Below, in pieces: positions 51,418-60,430 of a DNA stretch of 64,000 bases. This DNA comes from Candidatus Rhodoferax odensensis (GTDB lineage: Bacteria; Pseudomonadota; Gammaproteobacteria; Burkholderiales; Burkholderiaceae_C), in assembly GCA_016718405.1 (NCBI GenBank), contig JADKDJ010000008.1, positions 186,001 through 250,000 on the forward strand, written 5' to 3'. The position numbers were made by a program, and so were the translations under genes. Each line of letters begins with the position of its first letter. Position 1 is the first letter of the stretch. Below the pieces are notes generated by a model. It did no database searches. It saw nothing but the letters and a program-made list of their open reading frames with translations, and had not been told where the DNA came from.

Positions 51418-52773
51418 TCAGTCCGCCGATTTGCCTTCCCCAGTCGGGCTTGACAACAAGCTGATGTCGCCCTTGGCACTCGACCCAAGCAAGCCGACGC
51501 GCGAATAGATCTGCAACTTCTCGCGGGTATCGCTGATATCCATGTTGCGCATGGTGAGCTGCCCGATGCGGTCGGCTGGCGTGAAGGCGCCCTCGCCGCT
51601 TTCCATGGTCAGGCGCTCGGGGTGATAGGTCAGGTTCGGGCTGGTCATGTCCAGCAGCGAATAGTCGTTGCCACGGCGCAGCTCCAGCGTTACCTCGCCG
51701 CTCACCGCACGCGCCACCCAGCGCTGAGCGGTCTCGCGCAGCATCATGCTCTGCGAATCGAACCAGCGGCCTTGGTATAGCAGTCGACCCAGGCGCCGGC
51801 CGTTGCTGCGGTACTGCTCGATCGTGTCCTCGTTGTGGATACCGGTCACCAGCCGCTCGTAGGCGATGTGCAGCAGCGCCATGCCGGGCGCTTCGTAAAT
51901 GCCGCGGCTCTTGGCTTCGATGATGCGGTTCTCGATCTGGTCGCACATTCCCAGGCCATGGCGCCCGCCAATCGCATTGGCCTCGCTGAACAGCGCCACC
52001 GCGTCCGGGAAAGTGCGGCCATTGAGTTCGACCGGCTGGCCGTCTTCAAAGCGCACCCGCACGGTCTCGGCCTTGACCGCTACGTCATCGCGCCAGAATG
52101 CCACGCCCATGATCGGCTGCACGATGTGCACGCCGGCGTTGAGGAACTCCAGGTCCTTGGCCTCGTGCGTGGCGCCCAGAATGTTGGAGTCGGTGGAGTA
52201 GGCCTTCTCCACGCTCATCTTGTAGCCAAAACCGTGGCGTGTGAGGTACTCGCTCATCTCCTTGCGGCCACCTAACTCATCAATGAACTGCTGATCCAGC
52301 CAGGGCTTGTAGATGCGCAGTTTGGGGTTGGCCAACAATCCGTAGCGGTAGAAGCGCTCGATGTCATTGCCTTTGTAGGTGCTGCCGTCGCCCCAGATGT
52401 TGACGTCGTCCTCGCGCATCGCCACCACCAGCGCGGTGCCGGTTACGGCCCGCCCCAGCGGCGTGGTGTTGAAGTAGGTCGCGCCAGCGGTGGAGATGTG
52501 GAAGGCGCCACTCTGGATGGCGGCAATGCCCTCGGCTACCAGTTGCGGACGGCACTCGATCAGGCGCGCCAGGTCGGCGCCGTAGCTCAGCGCCTTGCGA
52601 GGAATCTCGTCGTAGTCGCTCTCGTCGGGCTGGCCCAGGTTGGCGGTATAGGCACAGGGGATGGCTCCCTTGGCGCGCATCCAGTGTACGGCGGCACTGG
52701 TATCAAGTCCCCCTGAAAACGCGATGCCGACACGTTCACCGGCGGGGACTTTTTGCAAAATGTTGGCAGCCAT
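51418..52773 (-). CDS. argG: Argininosuccinate synthase
   Basis: 451 aa, the longer E. coli-type enzyme. Joins citrulline and aspartate using ATP in arginine synthesis. PP-loop GIAFSGGLDTSAAVHWM, then GDGSTYKGNDIERFYRYGLL, SVEKAYSTDSNILGATHEAKDLEFL and NRIIEAKSRGIYEAPGMALLH. Monocistronic by layout; the 88-bp gap before the next gene upstream shows no clear terminator. Confidence 0.97.
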   Translation of the reverse strand: MAANILQKVPAGERVGIAFSGGLDTSAAVHWMRAKGAIPCAYTANLGQPDESDYDEIPRKALSYGADLARLIECRPQLVAEGIAAIQSGAFHISTAGATYFNTTPLGRAVTGTALVVAMREDDVNIWGDGSTYKGNDIERFYRYGLLANPKLRIYKPWLDQQFIDELGGRKEMSEYLTRHGFGYKMSVEKAYSTDSNILGATHEAKDLEFLNAGVHIVQPIMGVAFWRDDVAVKAETVRVRFEDGQPVELNGRTFPDAVALFSEANAIGGRHGLGMCDQIENRIIEAKSRGIYEAPGMALLHIAYERLVTGIHNEDTIEQYRSNGRRLGRLLYQGRWFDSQSMMLRETAQRWVARAVSGEVTLELRRGNDYSLLDMTSPNLTYHPERLTMESGEGAFTPADRIGQLTMRNMDISDTREKLQIYSRVGLLGSSAKGDISLLSSPTGEGKSAD

Positions 52774-52861
52774 GGCAGAGCGATCCGAAAAGGTTCGATT
52801 TTAGCTGGCGCACCCAGACTCACGATAAGAATCACCTCAGGGGCCCTTCGCGGCCGTCACC

Positions 52862-54112
52862 TCATGCAGTTGACCGCGCCAGCGCCCACGGCAGGCACGC
52901 ACCGACCCCAACCCCCAGCAGGCCCAGCGACACCACCCAGCCATAACGCACGCCACCTGCCACAAACGCCACCACGATCTTGCTCACCGTGTTGGTCAAG
53001 AATGCCAGCAGCACCGCCAGCGTCACCGTGGCTGCGTCGGACTGGCCCTGCGCCAGCACCGAGATTGCCGCCGCCGCAGCCGAATGCACGTCAGCAAACC
53101 CGGCCAACGCGGTGGCGCCATAGAGCGCACTCGCCCCATAAGCACGCTGCGCCCACGCGACCGCCACGGTCAACACCGACAGCAATGCCGCCAGCCCCAG
53201 CGACTGCCACAAACTGAAGGCACGGCTGTCCGCATTGGGCGCTTGCGTGTGCGCCTTGGACCACCACGTGGCCGACGCGCCCAGCACCAGCGCAGTCACA
53301 AAAGCGCCGGCCAGCATTGGCCCCATGGTGCCCAGCACGGACGGGTGCAGCATCCAGGCCACCAAGGCCAATTGCAACGAAGTGGCCACGGTGGACCACC
53401 AGGCCCCGGCCACACACGCTCGGCGCAACTCGGGTTGCTCGCGCGAGCGCGCGCCCATGGCGGCCACCGTAGCCGTGCTGGAGACAAAGCCCGCAGCCAG
53501 CCCCGACAGCGGTAGCCCCAGGCGCGGACCCAAGGCGCGCAGCGCGATGTGCCCGACCGATTGCACGCCCATGAGCAACACCACCAGCAGCCAGACCCGA
53601 TGCGGGTTCACCCCCCCCAGCCAAGGCAAGGGCACCGACGGCGCCAGCGGCAACACAATCAGGGCCGAACCCGACAACAGCAGAGCATCGCGGTACTCCT
53701 GCTCGGACAGCGTCACGGTGGTAAAGCGTTGTAGCGGCTCGCGTGCCGCCAGCAAGCCCGCCACCATCACCCCGCCCGCAGCGGCCAGGGCCGGGTACGC
53801 CACCGCCAGCACACCCAGAAAATAGGTCAGCAACAGCGCCACCTCGGTGGTGGCACCGGGGTCTTGCGAGTGATCCCGCAGGTACGCCACCACCGCCAGC
53901 GCCGCCACCAGTGCGCCCGCCACAAACGTCAGCAATGGCTGTTCCAGCAGTTGCGCCACGGCCCCCGCCAGCGACACCAGTGTGAAGGTGCGCAAGCCCG
54001 CAAAATGCCGCGTCGGACCGGTGCCTTTGCGACGTTCCCGCTCGACCCCGATCAACAAGCCCAGGCCGAGCGCCACGGCCAGACCGGTCAGACTATCGGG
54101 AGTCAGATCCAT
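52862..54112 (-). CDS. MgtC/SapB-DUF4010 family membrane protein
   Basis: 416 aa, about 12 hydrophobic helices. The N-terminal part (about 1-125) is MgtC-like (ALGLGLLIGVERERRKG, AGLRTFTLVSLAGAVAQLL), followed by DUF4010 (about 170-400: GLPLSGLAAGFVSSTATVAAMGARS, ALYGATALAGFADVHSAAAAAISVLAQG, FLTNTVSKIVVAFVAGG). Inner-membrane protein of unknown transport function; MgtC itself modulates ATP synthase and Mg adaptation. ATG 54112 begins the first helix. The 31 bp to the YgjP-like gene suggest one operon. Confidence 0.88.
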   Translation of the reverse strand: MDLTPDSLTGLAVALGLGLLIGVERERRKGTGPTRHFAGLRTFTLVSLAGAVAQLLEQPLLTFVAGALVAALAVVAYLRDHSQDPGATTEVALLLTYFLGVLAVAYPALAAAGGVMVAGLLAAREPLQRFTTVTLSEQEYRDALLLSGSALIVLPLAPSVPLPWLGGVNPHRVWLLVVLLMGVQSVGHIALRALGPRLGLPLSGLAAGFVSSTATVAAMGARSREQPELRRACVAGAWWSTVATSLQLALVAWMLHPSVLGTMGPMLAGAFVTALVLGASATWWSKAHTQAPNADSRAFSLWQSLGLAALLSVLTVAVAWAQRAYGASALYGATALAGFADVHSAAAAAISVLAQGQSDAATVTLAVLLAFLTNTVSKIVVAFVAGGVRYGWVVSLGLLGVGVGACLPWALARSTA

Positions 54113-54143
54113 GACATCGTCCGCATGGGCGCGGTAGGCAGCC

Positions 54144-55109
54144 TCAGTCCCAGCGTGGCGCGCTCGGGTCTTTGAGCGCCTTGCGCAACTCGGGATAGTC
54201 GGGCACCACCGCACCCACCGTCTCCCAAAAACGCGGGCTGTGGTCCATCACGCGCAGGTGGCTCAGCTCGTGCACCACCACATAGTCGATCACCGCCTGG
54301 TTGAAGTGCACCAGACGCCAGTTCAGGCGGATTGAGCCGTCCATGCAGGCGCTGCCCCAGCGGGTGCTGGCATTGCTCAGCGACAGGCGACGCCATTGCA
54401 CCTGCACCTTGGGCGCGAAGTGGTCCAGTCGCTCGGTAAAGATGGCCTTGGCCTGACGCATCAGCCAGGCCTGCACGGCATCGCGAATCTGCTGCGGCGT
54501 CGCACTGTGGGGCAAGGCCACGCGCAGGTGCGGGCCCACCCGCTGGGCCCCCGCCGCATCGAAGTTGTGCGCCGGGTCCAGCACCACTTGAATGTGCTCA
54601 CCCATGAAGGGCAAGCTGGCGCCGTCTCGCCACGCAATGCGTGAACGCTCCTGGCTGGCCTGCTGTGCGCGGGTTTCGTCAAGCTTGCGCACGATCCATT
54701 GCGCCTTCTCCTGCAGGGCCGCTTCCACCTCGTACAGCGGTACCCAGCGCGGCGCGCTCACTGCCAGCCCCTCGGGCCCGACCCGAAAGCCAATCGTGCG
54801 ACGCTTGCCGCGCTTGAACTCGTAGCCCACCATCGCATCACCCAAGCGCGATTCGCGGTTGGTCCGGGGGTGCCGAAAGTTCGCCGATGGCAGCACCGCA
54901 CTCAGGGACTCGCCCGGCTGAAGCGCGCCAGTCGCTGCTGATTTGATAGCAAACTCATCAATATCCACCTGTCCTGCAGGCCGATTTGGCGTCGACTTCT
55001 GGCGCCTGCCTCGGATCTTCGGCGGTCGGACCAGAGGCGCAGGGGTCGGCGGCGCGGGGTCGAACAGATCAAGCGTGTAGCGCAGCAGGCCACGCATCAG
55101 TGTGCTCAC
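54144..55109 (-). CDS. YgjP/SprT-like metal-dependent hydrolase (DUF45)
   Basis: 321 aa from a GTG at 55109, chosen because GGAGG lies seven bases before it. Zincin site VVHELSHLRVMDHSPRFWETV (HE-x-x-H plus distal H). Preceding NWRLVHFNQAVIDYVV and STRWGSACMDGSIRLNWRL are DUF45 hallmarks. N-terminal 70 residues are basic/Pro-rich and probably disordered. Substrate unknown; family suspected to be proteases. Downstream of plsC. Confidence 0.9.
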   Translation of the reverse strand: MSTLMRGLLRYTLDLFDPAPPTPAPLVRPPKIRGRRQKSTPNRPAGQVDIDEFAIKSAATGALQPGESLSAVLPSANFRHPRTNRESRLGDAMVGYEFKRGKRRTIGFRVGPEGLAVSAPRWVPLYEVEAALQEKAQWIVRKLDETRAQQASQERSRIAWRDGASLPFMGEHIQVVLDPAHNFDAAGAQRVGPHLRVALPHSATPQQIRDAVQAWLMRQAKAIFTERLDHFAPKVQVQWRRLSLSNASTRWGSACMDGSIRLNWRLVHFNQAVIDYVVVHELSHLRVMDHSPRFWETVGAVVPDYPELRKALKDPSAPRWD

Positions 55110-55173
55110 TGGAATACCTCCGTGCTGCGCATTGCGGTGCAAACTTGCTTAGGGAAGCGGCCCGGCGCTGCGC

Positions 55174-55953
55174 TCATGGTCGATAGGCATCAGGGTCCAG
55201 CCGACGCATTTCCGCCTCGATCCACTCCTGCGCCTCGCGCGTCAGGTCTTTCGACTCACGCCCCACGCTGGGGATCGGCTTGCCAATCGATACGTCCACC
55301 ACGCCGGGATACTTGATGAACGCCTTGCGCGGCCAGCACTTGGCCGAGGTCACCGCAATCGGGATCACCGGCGCACCGGTCTCAATCGCCAGGCGCGCCC
55401 CGGCTGGCTGGTACACACCTTGTTCCCCGCGCGGGATACGGGTCCCTTCTGGGAACATGATGATCCAGATCCCGCGCGCCGCCAGTAACTTGCCCTGCGC
55501 CACCACCTTGAGAAAGGAACGCGCCCGCGCGGCCCGGTCGATATGGATCATGTCCAGCCGCGCCATCGACCAGCCAAAGAACGGAATCTGCAGCAACTCT
55601 TTCTTGAACACATAGGCCAGGGGATGCGGCATCAGAGTGGGCAGCAGCAGGGTCTCCAATGTGGACTGATGCTTGGACAACAGAATGGCCGGGCTGGTCT
55701 CGCCCACTGGCAGGTTCTCCATGCCGGTAACACGCACCTTGATGCCCAGAATGACCCGTGCGCCCCAGATCACCACGCGCATCCAGTTCACCGCGAACCA
55801 CCACAACGGCGTGCCACGCACCCAAATCGACGCCAGCACCAGGGCCAGGCCCCACGGAATCACGGTGACGAAGATCCAGCCCATGTGCAGGATCGACCGA
55901 ATCAGGGCAATCAGACGCAAATCAGAGCCCTCTCTGGCAACCCGGCGCGGCAC
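55174..55953 (-). CDS. plsC: 1-acyl-sn-glycerol-3-phosphate acyltransferase
   Basis: 259 aa, inner-membrane-associated; acylates lysophosphatidic acid to phosphatidic acid. N-terminal hydrophobic segment (about 14-40), catalytic H-x4-D-like motif LSKHQSTLETL (here H-x4-E), and the lysophospholipid-binding FPEGTRIPRG. The E in place of D is frequent in betaproteobacterial members. Six bases after gmhB, same operon. Confidence 0.92.
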   Translation of the reverse strand: MPRRVAREGSDLRLIALIRSILHMGWIFVTVIPWGLALVLASIWVRGTPLWWFAVNWMRVVIWGARVILGIKVRVTGMENLPVGETSPAILLSKHQSTLETLLLPTLMPHPLAYVFKKELLQIPFFGWSMARLDMIHIDRAARARSFLKVVAQGKLLAARGIWIIMFPEGTRIPRGEQGVYQPAGARLAIETGAPVIPIAVTSAKCWPRKAFIKYPGVVDVSIGKPIPSVGRESKDLTREAQEWIEAEMRRLDPDAYRP

Positions 55954-55959
55954 GTGGAC

Positions 55960-56550
55960 TCAGACACGGGGCGACCCCTCGTGCGCGCGTGCGGCTTCGC
56001 GCGCCAGCAGCGCCCCCACAAACGCAGCCAAGTCCTCGTGCACCTGGGTGTTGGCCGGGAAGCCCTCGGGAAGCGCGCGATTGCGAAACGCCGCGCCCTT
56101 GCCGGTCAGCACCAAATGCGGCTGACAACCCACGGCCGAGCCGGCTTGCACATCACGCAGCGTGTCGCCCACGGCGGGCACGTCCACCAGATCCACGCCG
56201 TAACGTTCACCGATCTGCTCAAACAGCCCCGACTCGGGCTTGCGGCAGCGGCACCCCTCAGTCGGCGCATGGGGGCAGTAAAAGACGGCATCGATGCGAC
56301 CACCCACCCCCGCCAAGGCTTTGTGCATCTTGGCATGGATGGCATTGAGCATGTCAACATCAAAAAGACCGCGGCCAAGGCCAGATTGGTTGGATGCGAC
56401 CACCACATGCCAGCCCGCATGGTTCAAGCGGGCAATCGCCTCCAGCGCGCCTGGCAGCGGCTCCCACTCGGCCGGGGACTTCACGAACTCGGCACTGTCC
56501 TCGTTGATGGTTCCATCACGGTCCAGAATAACGAGTTTCAAGGTGGCCAT
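55960..56550 (-). CDS. gmhB: D-glycero-beta-D-manno-heptose-1,7-bisphosphate 7-phosphatase
   Basis: 196-aa HAD phosphatase in LPS inner-core heptose synthesis. Nucleophile motif LVILDRDGTINED, zinc-binding YCPHAPTEGCRCRKPESGLF (Cys/His set typical of GmhB), and VGDTLRDVQAGSAVGC. Starts 2 bp after the glyS stop. Confidence 0.95.
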   Translation of the reverse strand: MATLKLVILDRDGTINEDSAEFVKSPAEWEPLPGALEAIARLNHAGWHVVVASNQSGLGRGLFDVDMLNAIHAKMHKALAGVGGRIDAVFYCPHAPTEGCRCRKPESGLFEQIGERYGVDLVDVPAVGDTLRDVQAGSAVGCQPHLVLTGKGAAFRNRALPEGFPANTQVHEDLAAFVGALLAREAARAHEGSPRV

Positions 56551-56552
56551 GG

Positions 56553-58736
56553 TCAGCTCGCAAGGCGGGACAGATCGGCGACCCGGTTCATGGCGTCGTG
56601 CAGGCTCTTGAGCAAGCCCTGGCGGTTCAGGCGCAAGTCCAGCTCGTCGGCGTTGACCATCACACCGTCAAAGAAGGCGTCCACGGGAGCACGTAACGCC
56701 GCCAGCGTCTGCAGCGAGGCGGTGTAGTCGCCCGCATCGAATTGGGCGTTGGCCTTGGGCAACACGTCCTTCATTGCCTTGTGCAGCGCAATCTCAGCCG
56801 GCTCCTTGAGCAGCACTTCGCTCACATGGGCATCGACCTCGGGCGCCTTCTTGAGAATGTTACCAATGCGTTTGTTGGCGGCCGCCAGCGCGGCGGCTTC
56901 GGACAAGGCGGCAAACGCCCGCACCGCCGCCAGCCGCTTCGGGACGTCCCCAAACCCTGCGGCTGCAAGACCAATGCCGCATCGATTCGCCCTGCGTCGC
57001 AGGCTGCCGCGAGCCGGTCGAATAAACTCGAGCAATCTGCTCTTGGTTTCCGGGTTTATCACCAGCGTTCGGTCGGCGAAGAAACCATCCAGCGCGTCCT
57101 GCACTCGGTTGCAACGTGCCTGCGGGCACCACGCGCCCAACGCATCGCAATATCGATAAGGCTGGTCCACGCGCAGAGGCAGGTCGCGTTCTGTCAGCAG
57201 GCGAATCAGCCCCAAGGCGTGGCGACGCAGCGCAAACGGGTCCTTGTCACCCGTCGGCAAATTGCCAATGCCAAACATGCCTACCAGCGTCTCCAGCTTG
57301 TCGGCCAGCGCCACCACCAGGCCAACTTGGGTGCGCGACAGCGCGTCACCGGCGAAGCGTGGCTTGTAGTGGTCTTCTATCGCGAAGGCGATGTCTTCGC
57401 TCAGCCCATCGTGGCGCGCGTAGTAGCCGCCCATGATGCCCTGCAGCTCGGGAAACTCGCCCACCATGTCAGTCACAAGATCGGTCTTCGCCAGACGGGC
57501 GGCGGTGTCGGCGGCCACAGCCCACACCTCGCCGCCGAGTTGATGCCCAATGTCGCGGGCAATCGCGCGCACCCGCTCCATCCGAAGACCTTGGATGCCC
57601 AACTGATTGTGGTAGACCACCTTGTCCAATGCAGGCACCCGCGACTCGAGCGTCTTCTTGCGGTCCTGGTCAAAGAAGAACTTGGCGTCCGCCAGGCGCG
57701 GGCGCACCACCCGCTCGTTGCCGCCGATCACGGCACTCGCATCATCCGGACTGATATTGCTCACCACCAGGAATTGATTGGTCAGGCGCCCGGCACCATC
57801 AAGTAGCGGAAAGTACTTCTGGTTGGCCTTCATCGTCAGAATCAGGCACTCCTGTGGCACGTCCAGAAACTCTCTCTCGAATTGACACACCAGCACGTTG
57901 GGCCGCTCCACCAGTGCCGTCACTTCGTCCAGCAGGGCGTCGTCCTCGATCGGGTGCGCGCCTTGGCCGACCCTGGCAGCCGCCGCCGCCAACTGCCGGG
58001 CAATCTCGACCTTGCGCTCGGCAAAGCTGGCAATTACCGCGCCGTCGCGGGCCAATGTGGCGGCGTAGCTGTCGGCGTCGGGCAGCACCACCGGCGACTT
58101 GGCCGCCTCGAAGCGGTGCCCCTGTGTGATGTTGCCGGCCTTCAGGCCCAGCGCCGTCACCGGCACCACGGTGCTGCCGTGCAGCGCCACCAGCCCGTGC
58201 GCCGGACGCACGAAGTTGACGCTGGTCCAGCCCGGCATGTCGCAATCAGTCTCAAGCTGGTAGCTCATGACCTTGGGGATCGGCAGTAAGCGGATCGCCT
58301 CCTCCAGCGCTTTTTGCAGACCGCTGTCGAGGGTGGCGCCGGTCACCAGGCTGTCGTAGAACAGAGCCTCGGCCTTGCCATCGGGTGCGCGCTTGAGCGC
58401 GGCCACGGCCCGGGCCGGGTCAGACAGGTCCGCACCCAGCGCGCCGAGTTTCTTCAGCAGCGCCGGCGTGGCTGCGCCCTGCGCGTCCAACCCCACGGCG
58501 ACGGGCATGAGTTTTTGCTGCACCGCTTTGTCCTCGGCTTTCAGCCAAACGTGGCTGATGTGCGCAGCCAGGCGGCGCGGAGATGCGAAAGCGGTCACTA
58601 CCGAATCGGCGCCGCTCAGGCCCTGCGCCTTAAGCTGCTCACCCAGCACCGCGGCGAAGGCTTCGCCCAGCTTCTTGAGTACCTTCGGCGGCAGCTCTTC
58701 AACAAATAGTTCAACGAGAAGGTTTTGAGTGGTCAT
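56553..58736 (-). CDS. glyS: Glycyl-tRNA synthetase beta subunit, with a suspicious C-terminal stretch
   Basis: 727 aa; tRNA-binding subunit of the alpha2beta2 enzyme. N-terminal NLLVELFVEELPPKVLKKLG, GHRFEAAKSPV and MPGWTSVNFVRPAHGLVALHG are standard, and the HD-like and anticodon-binding parts resume with DVPKRLAAVRAFAALSEAAALAAANKRIGNILKK. Between about residues 525 and 596 (plus-strand 56955-57165) the reading looks foreign; segments in neighbouring frames (DRL near 57018, then IDAALVLQPQ, and VVPAGTLQPS) fit better, implying compensating indels, one at a CCC run at 56955-56957. Essential gene, so sequencing error is likely. Start overlaps the ParE toxin stop. Confidence 0.9.
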   Translation of the reverse strand: MTTQNLLVELFVEELPPKVLKKLGEAFAAVLGEQLKAQGLSGADSVVTAFASPRRLAAHISHVWLKAEDKAVQQKLMPVAVGLDAQGAATPALLKKLGALGADLSDPARAVAALKRAPDGKAEALFYDSLVTGATLDSGLQKALEEAIRLLPIPKVMSYQLETDCDMPGWTSVNFVRPAHGLVALHGSTVVPVTALGLKAGNITQGHRFEAAKSPVVLPDADSYAATLARDGAVIASFAERKVEIARQLAAAAARVGQGAHPIEDDALLDEVTALVERPNVLVCQFEREFLDVPQECLILTMKANQKYFPLLDGAGRLTNQFLVVSNISPDDASAVIGGNERVVRPRLADAKFFFDQDRKKTLESRVPALDKVVYHNQLGIQGLRMERVRAIARDIGHQLGGEVWAVAADTAARLAKTDLVTDMVGEFPELQGIMGGYYARHDGLSEDIAFAIEDHYKPRFAGDALSRTQVGLVVALADKLETLVGMFGIGNLPTGDKDPFALRRHALGLIRLLTERDLPLRVDQPYRYCDALGAWCPQARCNRVQDALDGFFADRTLVINPETKSRLLEFIRPARGSLRRRANRCGIGLAAAGFGDVPKRLAAVRAFAALSEAAALAAANKRIGNILKKAPEVDAHVSEVLLKEPAEIALHKAMKDVLPKANAQFDAGDYTASLQTLAALRAPVDAFFDGVMVNADELDLRLNRQGLLKSLHDAMNRVADLSRLAS

Positions 58737-59023
58737 GTCTTGTAATCTCGCTCACGCTGGCTCTTGACAGCCAACACATATGCGACGTCATTGATAGGGT
58801 CATAGCGGTACAAAGCTAGATAGCCCCCACCCAGTGAAATCACCAGTTCGCGCTGGCCCAGCGCAACCGGTCTGCCGATCTTCGGACTGGTCTGCAATAC
58901 ATCAATGGCGGTCACGATCTCCTCGATTCGGCGCACCGCCGTATCTGGCGCATATTCGAACAAAAAGTCAAAAATCCGGTCGAAATCTGCCTTCACCTTG
59001 TCGGACAGAAAGACGCGCGTCAT
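58733..59023 (-). CDS. RelE/ParE-family toxin
   Basis: 96 aa. ParE pattern: VFLSDKVKADFDRIFDFLFEYAPDTAVRRIEEIVTAIDVLQTSPKIGRPV, then a beta sheet with YLALYRYDPINDVAYVLAVKSQRERDY (the conserved Arg/Tyr C-terminal strand). Overlaps the antitoxin upstream and glyS downstream by 4 bp each (ATGA), so it is translated within the glyQ-glyS operon. Likely gyrase or ribosome-directed toxin; target not determinable. Confidence 0.9.
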   Translation of the reverse strand: MTRVFLSDKVKADFDRIFDFLFEYAPDTAVRRIEEIVTAIDVLQTSPKIGRPVALGQRELVISLGGGYLALYRYDPINDVAYVLAVKSQRERDYKT

Positions 59024-59337
59024 GCCGGGCTACTGGCCTTGCCACGGGGCAGGCGTTTGGGCGCGGGCGCCTTGACCGCCACCTTGCTTTTACCCTTTGC
59101 TGCACGCGCCAATGCCCAGGCACGCACGTCATGCCAGTCCAGGCCCTGCTGCGCGGCCTGCATGTCCGCATCCCTTTGGGCCGCCTCCCGCTGCAGGGCC
59201 AGCTTCCACTCGGCCTCTTCGGTCTTCTGCATCAAGGCGTCCACCATGAAACTGTGCGCGGACTGCCCGGTCGCCTGAGCCAGGTCCAGAATGCGTTGAC
59301 GCAGAGGTAAATCGAGACGCAAGGTAGTGGTAGACAT
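59020..59337 (-). CDS. Ribbon-helix-helix antitoxin
   Basis: 105 aa. N-terminal RHH DNA-binding fold (TTTLRLDLPLRQRILDLAQATGQSAHSFMVDALMQKTEEAEWKLALQ), then a helical linker and a basic Lys/Pro/Ala tail (about 80-105). Start ATG 59337 opens the first strand; the longer frame upstream reaches into the operator. Coupled by ATGA overlap to the ParE toxin. Paired palindrome at 59355-59374. Confidence 0.88.
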   Translation of the reverse strand: MSTTTLRLDLPLRQRILDLAQATGQSAHSFMVDALMQKTEEAEWKLALQREAAQRDADMQAAQQGLDWHDVRAWALARAAKGKSKVAVKAPAPKRLPRGKASSPA

Positions 59338-59354
59338 GACATTAATCCCAGTGC

Positions 59355-59374
59355 TGTGACGCAATTGTGTCACA
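59355..59374. promoter_or_regulatory. Operator of the RHH-ParE pair
   Basis: TGTGACGCAATTGTGTCACA: 6-bp perfect arms TGTGAC/GTCACA around eight bases with an AATT centre, 18 bp before the antitoxin start and inside the glyQ-antitoxin gap. Fits autorepression by an RHH dimer pair; it may give the toxin module its own promoter within the operon. Confidence 0.65.
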
Positions 59375-59382
59375 AAATCCCG

Positions 59383-60297
59383 TTACGCAGCCTTCTTCGT
59401 CAGCGGCGTCATCTGCTGCACCCACTCGCGCGGCGCCATCGGAAAACCGAGGCGCTCGCGGCTCTCAAAGTAACTTTGCGCCACGGCCCGTGCCAAGTTG
59501 CGGATGCGCCCGATGTAGGCAGCCCGCTCAGTCACACTGATGGCGCCGCGCGCATCCAGCAAGTTAAAACTGTGGGCGCACTTGAGCACCTGCTCGTAGG
59601 CCGGCAGCGCCAACTGCTGTTCCATCAGGTACTTGGCCTGCTTTTCGTGCGCAGCGAAGGCGGTGAACAGAAAGTCCGCATCGCTGTGCTCAAAGTTGTA
59701 GGCCGACTGCTCTTTTTCGTTTTGCAGATAGACGTCGCCGTAGCTCATGCTGTCAGTCCACTGCAGGTCATAGACGTTGTCCACGCCCTGCAGGTACATC
59801 GCCAGGCGCTCCAACCCGTAGGTAATTTCGCCGGTGATGGGCTTGCAGTCGATGCCGCCGACTTGCTGGAAGTAGGTGAACTGCGTCACCTCCATGCCGT
59901 TGAGCCAGACCTCCCAACCCAGGCCCCAGGCGCCCAGCGTGGGGTTCTCCCAGTCGTCTTCCACAAAGCGGATGTCGTTCTTCTTCAGGTCAAAGCCCAG
60001 TGCTTCAAGCGAACCGAGGTACAGCTCCAGAATGTTGGCCGGCGCGGGTTTGAGCACCACCTGATACTGGTAATAGTGCTGCAGCCGGTTGGGGTTCTCG
60101 CCATAGCGCCCATCTTTCGGGCGGCGACTGGGTTGCACATAGGCGGCCTTCCACGGCTCGGGGCCGAGTGCGCGCAAGAACGTGGCCGTATGAGACGTAC
60201 CGGCGCCAACTTCCATGTCATACGGCTGCAACAGCGCGCAACCCTGAGCGTCCCAATAGGACTGAAGTTTGAGAATGATTTGCTGGAAGGTCAACAT
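59383..60297 (-). CDS. glyQ: Glycyl-tRNA synthetase alpha subunit
   Basis: 304 aa, catalytic subunit. TFQQIILKLQSYWDAQGCALLQPYDMEVGAGTSHTATFLRALGPEPW at the start, YVQPSRRPKDGRYGENPNRLQHYYQYQVVLKP (class II motif 2), and RLAMYLQGVDNVYDLQW (motif 3). ATG 60297 chosen by homology. Normally glyS follows directly; here the toxin-antitoxin pair lies between. Confidence 0.97.
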   Translation of the reverse strand: MLTFQQIILKLQSYWDAQGCALLQPYDMEVGAGTSHTATFLRALGPEPWKAAYVQPSRRPKDGRYGENPNRLQHYYQYQVVLKPAPANILELYLGSLEALGFDLKKNDIRFVEDDWENPTLGAWGLGWEVWLNGMEVTQFTYFQQVGGIDCKPITGEITYGLERLAMYLQGVDNVYDLQWTDSMSYGDVYLQNEKEQSAYNFEHSDADFLFTAFAAHEKQAKYLMEQQLALPAYEQVLKCAHSFNLLDARGAISVTERAAYIGRIRNLARAVAQSYFESRERLGFPMAPREWVQQMTPLTKKAA

Positions 60298-60430
60298 GGC
60301 CAGATGGGTCTGAACGAACAGCACCCGAACGTTGGGAAAACAGGCACGACAACGGCGCGCAATCTGCGATTTTACGGGCGTTCCACGGGTCAACCGCAGC
60401 GGTCGACCACGCGAGCCGCGGTGGACACAA

